The position numbers were made by a program, and so were the translations under genes. A model generated the notes under the pieces. The model saw nothing but the letters and a program-made list of their open reading frames with translations. It searched no databases and was not told the DNA's origin. 64,000 nucleotides of DNA from Leptasterias polaris (taxonomy: Eukaryota > Echinodermata > Asteroidea > Forcipulatida > Asteriidae), in NCBI GenBank assembly GCA_037783415.1, contig JAZGTN010000035.1, positions 558,001-622,000 of the forward strand, read 5' to 3'. Below, piece after piece: positions 56,631 to 64,000 of the stretch. Positions within the stretch are counted from its first letter, which is position 1, and every line of letters begins with the position of its first letter.

Positions 56631-57358
56631 GCCGTGTTCCCATTGGACTTATTTTTGCTAAAGTACCGCGACTTTTCTGTAGAATGACAAAATTAAATCC
56701 AATGGGAACGCATGGTAAACTGACCTCCCTGTCAACTTACCGCGGCCGTGATGTAAAACTAACAGGCCGAAGGAGGTCGCGGAAGACTTCCGCTCATCCA
56801 CGGTAACTTAACAGGGCCGCTAAAAAGTCCAATGGGAACGCTCCACGCTGTAAACCTACCGCGACCACGGTGTAAAACGCTATACAAACAACACCACTTC
56901 CTGTTTACGACACAACTATACACAGAGGGCGCGCGAATGGTATGGTTCCCTGTTTCATTTGCACTGATGGCCGTGTGGTATGTAGCGTGTGTACATGCAA
57001 TACAAAAATAACGCCTTTTCTATTTCGTCCAGCGGCAGCAAGTTTTTGCTTTACTGTGGTTAGAAACATGGCAGATTTGATCAATTTTGTGAGGAGTTTA
57101 ATTGGGCTAGATAAACGTGAAAATGTGGATGAATTCAGTGCGAGAAAACTACGTCACAGTCACGTCATATCCTGCATAGGTCAAAGGTGACTGTGCACAG
57201 CGCCCGCAATGTGTACATTCTGCCAGTTTCGAACAGCGAGTTAACTGTTCCATCGCGGAATTTAAGTCCAGGTGGGAACGCACGGTAGAATTACATCTAA
57301 TCCAGTCACGGTAAGTTTCCGCGTGGCCGCGGAAGAAAAAGTCCAATGGGAACACGGC
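56631..57358. mobile_element. 728-bp MITE with GCCGTGTTCCCATTGGACTT ends and TAAA duplication
   Basis: The left end GCCGTGTTCCCATTGGACTT (56631-56650) and the right end AAGTCCAATGGGAACACGGC (57339-57358) are perfect inverted repeats. TAAA flanks both sides (56627-56630, 57359-57362). TCCAATGGGAACGC recurs inside (about 56698 and 56829), and GTCCAGGTGGGAACGCACGG lies near 57267. Interior frames on both strands are not transposases that I recognise. It begins 13 bp after the preceding element. Confidence 0.88.
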
Positions 57359-57529
57359 TAAAGACCGGAAATGCAAGTGTCCATCATGCATAATGCATGG
57401 TGCGCAATCCCTTAAAAGGAAATTACACACTGAGCAGTGCACATAGTTTTTACAGATAACGCAGTACGCAATACTATACATGTAACTTACTTATTACACT
57501 TGTCATGGGTTAAACCAGTGCAGCATTTC

Positions 57530-57690
57530 ACAGCAGTCTGGGTGCTCCACTACAGGAGGGGTTTTACCTCCTCTGGTTGCAACCCCCATTTGTACTTTAT
57601 TTAGTTTTACAACTTTATTTACTGAATTGTAATCAATATTTTAAAATGTACTTTTGTTGTTGTACAAATGGAAATAAAACAAACAAACAT
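57530..57690 (+). repeat. Possible LINE 3' tail
   Basis: CAGGAGGGGTTTTACCTCCT is a hairpin, followed by CAACCCCCATTTGTACTTTA, T-rich sequence and GTACAAATGGAAATAAAACA then (AAAC)n. This layout fits a non-LTR retrotransposon 3' end. Confidence 0.4.
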
Positions 57691-60677
57691 GGATTAATGT
57701 GCATTGCTTGGCATGTATTCATTTTTACACAATGCGCACAAGCCTAATGCACGCTACGCATTACGCGCAAAGCTCAACGCACAAACCATGACGAACATGG
57801 GTTGACATTTAAAAAAAACACTAAGATAATTGTCTTGATAATTGTACAGGATCAGCAATACGTTGACAACAACCAATGACCCTCTCATCATGAAAAAACA
57901 GTTCATTGTTTGACAGAGATTTTATGCGCACTCATTTTGGTAAATTTGATTGAACTGGCAATCAAAATAAACAATGGTGCTTTTGATGGACTGCAAATGC
58001 TAATTTCTAGACTGTAACTGAATAACTCTTGTTTGATGTTTGGTAATATAAAATTATAGTCATTTATTTATCTTTTTAAAATTGAGTATTTTTGGGGTTG
58101 TTAATTTTGTGATGTATTGTAAGTTTAAAGCTGTTGGTTTTTGTTATTTTTTGTTTTGTTTTTTGTTTGCAGTTACTGGGCTGTTACCATCATGTTTTAA
58201 TAGATTAATACTTCAAACCATAAATAAATATAAACAATAATGAAGACAGACATTTCTTTGAATCATACATGTAGGTACAAACTTTACAATCATTAACCTT
58301 TTAGATTTAAACAGATTATTATTAATTATTTTTCCCCACAATTTTATTAATGTTTTACTACCAGTTTGTATTTTGTCTGTAATATTGTACGACATTTCCT
58401 GAACAAGTGGGGTGGATTTGAAGGGTCAAGATTGTACTGTGTAGGCGTTATCACTTGTTGACACCTTGTACAAGTTCTGTGTGGACACATTATAGCCCAG
58501 ATGAAAGCTGATCCTGTCTGACCTCCAGAGTAGGCCACATATGTTTAGGTTCATGTACACATAGGAAGCCATAGGCACTCTGAACCACACCCAGTTTAAG
58601 AATAGTGTATGTATGTAGTATATGGGTACAAATTCACGTTTAAAATTGTATGTGACACTCAATGTTAATCCCAGGCACTTCCTGGAAAAATAAACTTTAA
58701 AAAAGGCTCTATTTTATGTATTTGCTCATCATTTCAATTAGTTGAGAATGACGCCTCACAGATTCAGTACAAGTTATACCCCTTACTGAGTTACCTCTTA
58801 AAGGTGTTATACTGTCGGTAGAGCTGGAAAAAATAGTCGCAGACAGTGTTCATATTTTGTGTGATCAACCATATAGACCTACATAAAAATCACACATGTC
58901 TGTGAAATTTTGGCTTTATCCGTTGTTTGAGTCAGGAGATTATGTCAAATAATAAACCACAAGGGAAACTGACTGGATAAATTTTAAGTGACTTTAGGTT
59001 GAACAAAACAAATTGACTAACCAATTTTTCTTTGTTATCCCAAAATCAGGAGAATATTGTTTTAAAAGAAACATGTATGCACAATTTTCAGCATTTACAT
59101 TTGTACAATGTATAGTACATTGTTTTGGTTATATAATGTACATACGTAACAACCGATATCAACTGCTGCATTTCTTTAAAGGTTTCAGATACAGTTTTTT
59201 TTTTAATATGACTTCATTTCAAAGGGAAATATTTAACAGGAAAAAAATGGCAGCGTTGTAGCCACGCCGCCGCAAAGGAAGCCTGACAGTTGGATGTCCT
59301 TTTCTTTAATGTTAGCCCCAGACAGCTGGACACTATCCAGACATGTCAGGGAGAATGATTGACCCTCCAATTGAGACCCAATTACTCTTATCTATAATCC
59401 TCTGCAGTTTGTTACACAATTGTTTTAGTTTGCAATACTCTTGCTTCACTCAAAAGACAAGCCGCGTGTGTGCGGTGCCTTTGTAGCTAATCCTCTACAG
59501 TTGTTATACAATTGTTTTACTTTGTAATACTCCAACTGTGTGGTGTTGTGACCTGGTTTTGTGACTCCTCGGAGTGGGTTTCGTGTTCTTTTAAACCTGG
59601 AAAGTGTGTTGACATCTGCTGGCTTTTAGATTTAATGTTTGTTTTTGAATAAGATATGATTTATTAACATTTTATTCATGCAAATTGTTCCATCGGGTTT
59701 ACCACCCATGGGGAAACCCCTGGCCAATTTTCAAAATAGTATTTTTTTGTAAATTGCTTTTTTCAGAGTACAACTAATAGTTTATTTATAGCCTTCAGGC
59801 CTTTGTTAAAATAACATGTTTGGCCTTTGTGCTCTATCTACTGGCTTTGGAGCCCTCCAAAATTTTGTTTGCTCCAAGACCAAAGTGGCCTTGCCCTAAA
59901 AATGTTGAAGCCTATTGAAACTGTAATGAAGTTTTAAATAACAGATTTACATACCTTAAAATGCATTACAAAAATCATGTCTCAGAAAACCCATACAAAT
60001 CCATTTTTAAAGCAGTAAAATTAAAAGCTTCGCTCTATTTTGATTGTAAATTAGCCGGCACTCAAAAAGTTCTAGCTACAACCCTGAAAAATGGTCCAGT
60101 ATGAACTTTATAATCAGTAAGATTTTAAACTGAGATTAAACGATTATATTTGTTATCCTGACCAATACACTTAAATTTGAATTCCTCAGACTGTAGACAG
60201 TTGCAATGTCATGGTTGGGGCAAGCTTTTGCCTTGTTACGTATGAGATTGTGTACACCCACACACAATTCTGGTTTGCTCATATGGAGGTTGCCATACAA
60301 AGGCTTTCTATTTTTCAAAACTTAGTATCAAAGTTAAAAAAATTATTTATTTTGGCCAAATTAATCAATTAAATTCTTTAATTTATTGTCCACATATTAA
60401 AACGATAAAAATGCAAAATTGATATGTCTAAAATTGATATTCCAGAACAGGGCAGTAAAATATTTAAACACTAAATAGAGGAGCATCAATTCCTATCTCC
60501 AGCTCCGCCTGAGTTATTTTCATCTTTAATATTTGTCTTCTTGTAGCCCCTTTACTTCGTGTGTTTTAGCCTTAAAAATGAACAAAACCTTGAAAAATCA
60601 ATAAAAAAACCTTTACAAGAACAGTGTAGAACAAGAGAACTTTAGCAAGAGTAAAACACCTCAGATCACAGCCTCAA
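57691..60677. other. Non-coding, few recognisable features
   Basis: At 58800-58930 GGTAGAGCTGGAAAAAATAG, TCGCAGACAGTGTTCATATT recalls fragments at 6.5 and 26.7 kb in reverse. Two related blocks (CTAATCCTCTACAG... and CTATAATCCTCTGCAG... with TACACAATTGTTTTA or TATACAATTGTTTTA) lie near 59391 and 59490. No exon was recognised. Confidence 0.5.
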
Positions 60678-60733
60678 CCCCCCCCCCCCCCCCCCAACAC
60701 CCCCCCCCCCAACCCCCCCCCCCCCCCCCCCCC
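60678..60733. repeat. Clustered poly-C tracts
   Basis: Long C runs are separated by AACA and AA. This is low-complexity sequence likely to be length-variable. Confidence 0.95.
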
Positions 60734-61479
60734 AACCACAAAATGCATTTTGTACAGGGTATGTTTTTGGATGTCAATACATGTTTACATTTATTTACAT
60801 TGTAGGCCTACAAATGTACATGTTTGTACATTATGTACGAATACATACACCAATTCTGTACTTCTTCTTTAGCGATCAGAAATATGTGAAGAAGTGGTAG
60901 ACTGGTCTCTGGAGATAAGACCACCATATGACCAGTAGAGAAGAGACATGATAATACTTAACATGTGCTCAACTGGTAATCATATGTACAAGGTCATTGA
61001 GACATTATGAATATGAGAAGGAAGATGATGTCATCATTTTTAGATGAATATGTTGTTCAATATTGTTGTTGTTTTTGTTACAAATTAAATAAGAGTTTGT
61101 TTGTTTTGAATGTTTCTTGTTAGCACCAATCGGAGTAAATGATGAATTAAGGTTATTGTATTTTAGGAGAAAATACACGTGTACACTTATGGTGTACAAG
61201 TATGGTTTCATCTTGTCTTGCATGTAAATTGCTTATTGAAAGTCAATGTACCACAATTCTAGGACTGATACGTCACGGATACAGGTCTCGCTACTTCTGA
61301 TCATTTTTAAGAGCTTCTTTAGAAGTGGGGATCATTTGGCCATTCCCCCTCCCCCCATTATATGTCCATATGTAATGTTTAATATTATTGTGGAAGTACA
61401 GGTACTTTTGTATGTAGTTTGCATAGAAAATTGAAGATCAGACATAAATAATAATCCATGCACACGCGTATATACATAT

Positions 61480-61510
61480 GTACATGTACATGTACATGTA
61501 CATGTACATG
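61480..61510. repeat. (TACATG)n microsatellite
   Basis: Five head-to-tail copies of the self-complementary hexamer TACATG/CATGTA. The same hexamer is scattered through the window (for example 26041-26056, 34009-34019). Confidence 0.9.
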
Positions 61511-62403
61511 GGTACATTGTTACACTTGTGTGCATGTACAGTATGTATTCAAAACGTTGTGTCATGACCAGTACTTACATGTATGTAACCTGAATGTACA
61601 CTCGTACATTCACTGTAATGATGTGAATTCAACATAAGGTACACATTCTTGGAAAAACCTTTTGTATCATGTGATTGCACTTGTAATATCAAGTTAAACA
61701 TTACCTTACATGTAGCATGCTAGGCAAGGTTCCTACATGTCCTATGGGTTTTCTTGACTCCTGGGGAAATCAGCTTTTAAAAAAACCAATCACAATAACC
61801 AATTATATGAGGTGCACTGACCTTCCAGTAAATTATTTCATTAATTTGTTTTGTCATCATGAGTTTCCATTGATTTAATGATTGCAGTGGCAAGTGCAGA
61901 TGCTTCTTCCTTAATCAGTATTGCTCTCTGCAACTTGTCAACTTACAATCCTTTACAGAGCTTCATAGGCCCAAAGGGTTCTTACTATTTGTTATTATTT
62001 GTATTGATTGACAAATCGCTTCCATGAAATCATGGATAAGGTTATTTTATTGTAGTATGATGACGGGAGAATCTTAAAAGTTTGGCATGTTCCAAGGTGC
62101 AATACAAAAAAAAAGGAATGTTCCTGGAGGCGTACAACTGCAGTCTAGTGGACTGCCAGAACGTTTTGCTGGACCGCGACATTGTGCCGAACTACACAAT
62201 GTACGGCATTGTACGGGAACAATCATACACGAAGGAATATGGGCACTAACATTTTGAACATTCGATTGGAACATTCCAACGGAGTGGTCCAACAGAGTGG
62301 TCCATGTACACCTGTTGGAATATGTAATCAGTCCATTTAGAAGATCTCTGCCATGTGGACTTTTGGGACTCTCTCAAAAGATGTAAAGGATTGACAATTA
62401 TTT

Positions 62404-62420
62404 GGGGGGGGGGGGGGGGG
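62404..62420. repeat. Poly-G tract (17)
   Basis: Uninterrupted G run with G-quadruplex potential, immediately upstream of a tandem repeat. Confidence 0.95.
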
Positions 62421-62424
62421 ATGA

Positions 62425-62710
62425 AAGTTTTGATTTGGCAAAATAAAGATGTGTACAAATGGTTATTATCATGTTTTTGTAGTTGAAAATTTGCCCACTA
62501 AAGTAGATGTATAAAGGATTGGAGTTGCAGTTTGACTAAATTCAGATGTTTAAAAATAAGTTAAGTTTTTTTGATTTTTTGTGTGAAAACTTGTCCACTT
62601 AATTAGGTGTAAAAGATTGGAGTTTCAATTTGGCAAAAAAAAAGATGTATCTAATATTAATAATTATTAAAACATTTCAGTAAAACTTGACCACTTAATT
62701 GGATGAATAT
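62425..62710 (+). repeat. Diverged ~100-bp tandem repeat, about three units
   Basis: GAAAATTTGCCCACTAAAGT (62484), GAAAACTTGTCCACTTAATT (62585) and AAAACTTGACCACTTAATTG (62682) are spaced 101 and 97 bp. A second block (TTTGGCAAAATAAAGATGT, TTTGACTAAATTCAGATGT, TTTGGCAAAAAAAAAGATGT) repeats in step. Confidence 0.8.
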
Positions 62711-63011
62711 TCAATTCTACAATCAGATTGTAGGTTGTGTTATACTAGAGGATGAAAATTCCATTGTGATACTCATTCATTCATAATGGTTAGTCTTACA
62801 TCATCCGAACAAAATTCTTATCTGCGCCTTTATCACTGCAAACACAGAGCCGGACACGAGACTGGTACGTCATAGTATGTATTCTCTACGTAAACAGTAA
62901 TTGCAGAAAGTAAAAAAAAACCAAGGGCGTGATTATTTATGTATACATCATTATTCAGAAGAATCACCTCTCCATTCCTCGAGCTGCAAATCTAACCGGT
63001 ATGAAAACAGT

Positions 63012-63164
63012 CCTGGGCTCGATTTCACAAAGAGTTAAGATTGAACGTAACTGCAAATCCATCGCAGTTGCTTAGCAAATAGTGATGTCACAATACAAAT
63101 CACTATGGTGATACTGACAACTCACCTTAAGATGAATCTTAGTGCTTTGTGAAATCGACTCCTG
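63012..63164. mobile_element. 153-bp palindromic MITE
   Basis: CTGGGCTCGATTTCACAAAG plus AGTTAAGA at the left mirrors TCTTAGTGCTTTGTGAAATC plus GACTCCTG at the right. GTTGCTTAGCAAATAGTGAT lies in the centre. Non-autonomous. Confidence 0.75.
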
Positions 63165-63533
63165 TACCATTCTGTAGGCTATGGAACACAAATAAAAATT
63201 AATTGTTTTAAAGTGTTTACCTAGTTTTTTTATATATTTTTTTTCATTCATGATTTTTAGTATTCAATTGTTTAGTTCTCTAACATTTGTCAATTTGTAT
63301 GATTGCATTTGTAACTCTTCTAAATATTGTAAAGATAATACTTAATTTAGCCTCATTAGGGCTGTGAAGTTTTTATTTCTGATATAAACCAAAGGGAATA
63401 GGGTTTACTTCGGGTGATTTATTTGTGGAAGCAATCAGTTTGGTCATTAGAGTGGAACATATATTTTTTTACTACGTTTATTTATATTTATATAAATATT
63501 TAATAAAAATTGACAAGCTAAAAGTTCTTTATT

Positions 63534-63825
63534 CAGGGCCCAATCTCATAGAGCTGCTTATTGGCTGATTTAGTGCTTACTGAGCGAGTTTCTATTTCAT
63601 AGCGCTGCTAAGTGTAAGCACACGAAAAAGCATGCTAACCTTCCGGTGTTTACTGTACACTTAAACAAATGAATGACATAATGCAAATCAATGGTGAACG
63701 CACAGGCTGGCTGCCTAATTTTCTTGCTAACCTGTGAAATATGTTTACGGTTAGGAATATTTTTCTGCTATAGTTAGCACAACAATTTGCTTACCGTTTA
63801 AGCAGCGCTATGAAATTGGCCCCTG
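63534..63825. mobile_element. 292-bp MITE of the GGGCCCAATTTCAT family
   Basis: The left end CAGGGCCCAATCTCATAGAG plus CTGCTTA mirrors the right end, reversed, CAGGGGCCAATTTCATAGCG plus CTGCTTA. Inside, TTTCTATTTCATAGCGCTGC (about 63590) repeats an end-like segment. No clear target duplication. Confidence 0.75.
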
Positions 63826-64000
63826 GTGTCTTCTTCTAATCGCTGTATACATTTTTAATTTGTTGTTATCTCACTGCACTCCAATCTCTTTGTTTCTATT
63901 GATCACAAACTAATGACTTTAATACACATGTTGAAGTACTTCAAGGTCAAAGATCAAGGCCCATTTTCATGGTTCTGCTTTAACTGTAAAGGAAAGAGGG

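Noticed and set aside
56942..57481. Frames of 82 and 110 codons on opposite strands
   Set aside because: They fall largely within the 56631-57358 MITE, and neither resembles a known protein.

Overview
This window looks like nuclear DNA of an invertebrate deuterostome, most likely an echinoderm and probably a sea star. It is AT-rich, its exons are short and flanked by GT/AG splice sites, and it is full of diverged short DNA transposons, (ACATGT)n tracts and LINE-like 3' tails. Several repeats resemble ones I associate with starfish genomes: a repeat opening GGGCCCAATTTCATAAAGC, one containing CCCAACATATGCATAAAATA, and one opening GGCCTGGAATTTCATC. That assignment rests on recollection and was not searched.

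One gene is recognisable. A receptor-type (membrane) guanylyl cyclase lies on the + strand near the left edge. Exons at 5977-6068 and 7727-7916 encode the end of its catalytic domain (GEMPVKGKGIMITYW across the junction) and a Ser/Thr-rich C-terminal tail. The rest of the gene lies to the left, outside the window. A tiny terminal exon at 10942-10955 is possible.

A second, unrecognised gene on the + strand is proposed here. Four short exons (ending 24118; 27980-28028; 49330-49399; 50424-50548) can be joined without a frame break, but exon boundaries were partly chosen with phase in mind. Its first exon would lie next to a CpG-containing stretch at about 23.7-24.1 kb. The introns would be about 3.9, 21.3 and 1.0 kb. 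No domain was recognised and none of the exons is confirmed.

By region: 1-6 kb is non-coding, with a 21-bp minisatellite between two inverted copies of a repeat. 6-11 kb holds the cyclase 3' exons. 12-23.5 kb is repeat-rich intergenic DNA with a cluster of the 13-mer CACGAAGTAGCAC (17.7-18.3 kb) and a run of poly-G/poly-C tracts (20.1-21.1 kb). 28.7-31.3 kb is a block of DNA transposons, one nested in another. 31-64 kb is a mosaic of MITEs and LINE or Penelope-like remnants, with a few repeat-poor islands (35.3-36.1, 45.7-46.1, 53.0-53.6 kb) that could be regulatory. No rRNA, functional tRNA, CRISPR, autonomous transposase or reverse transcriptase ORF was found.
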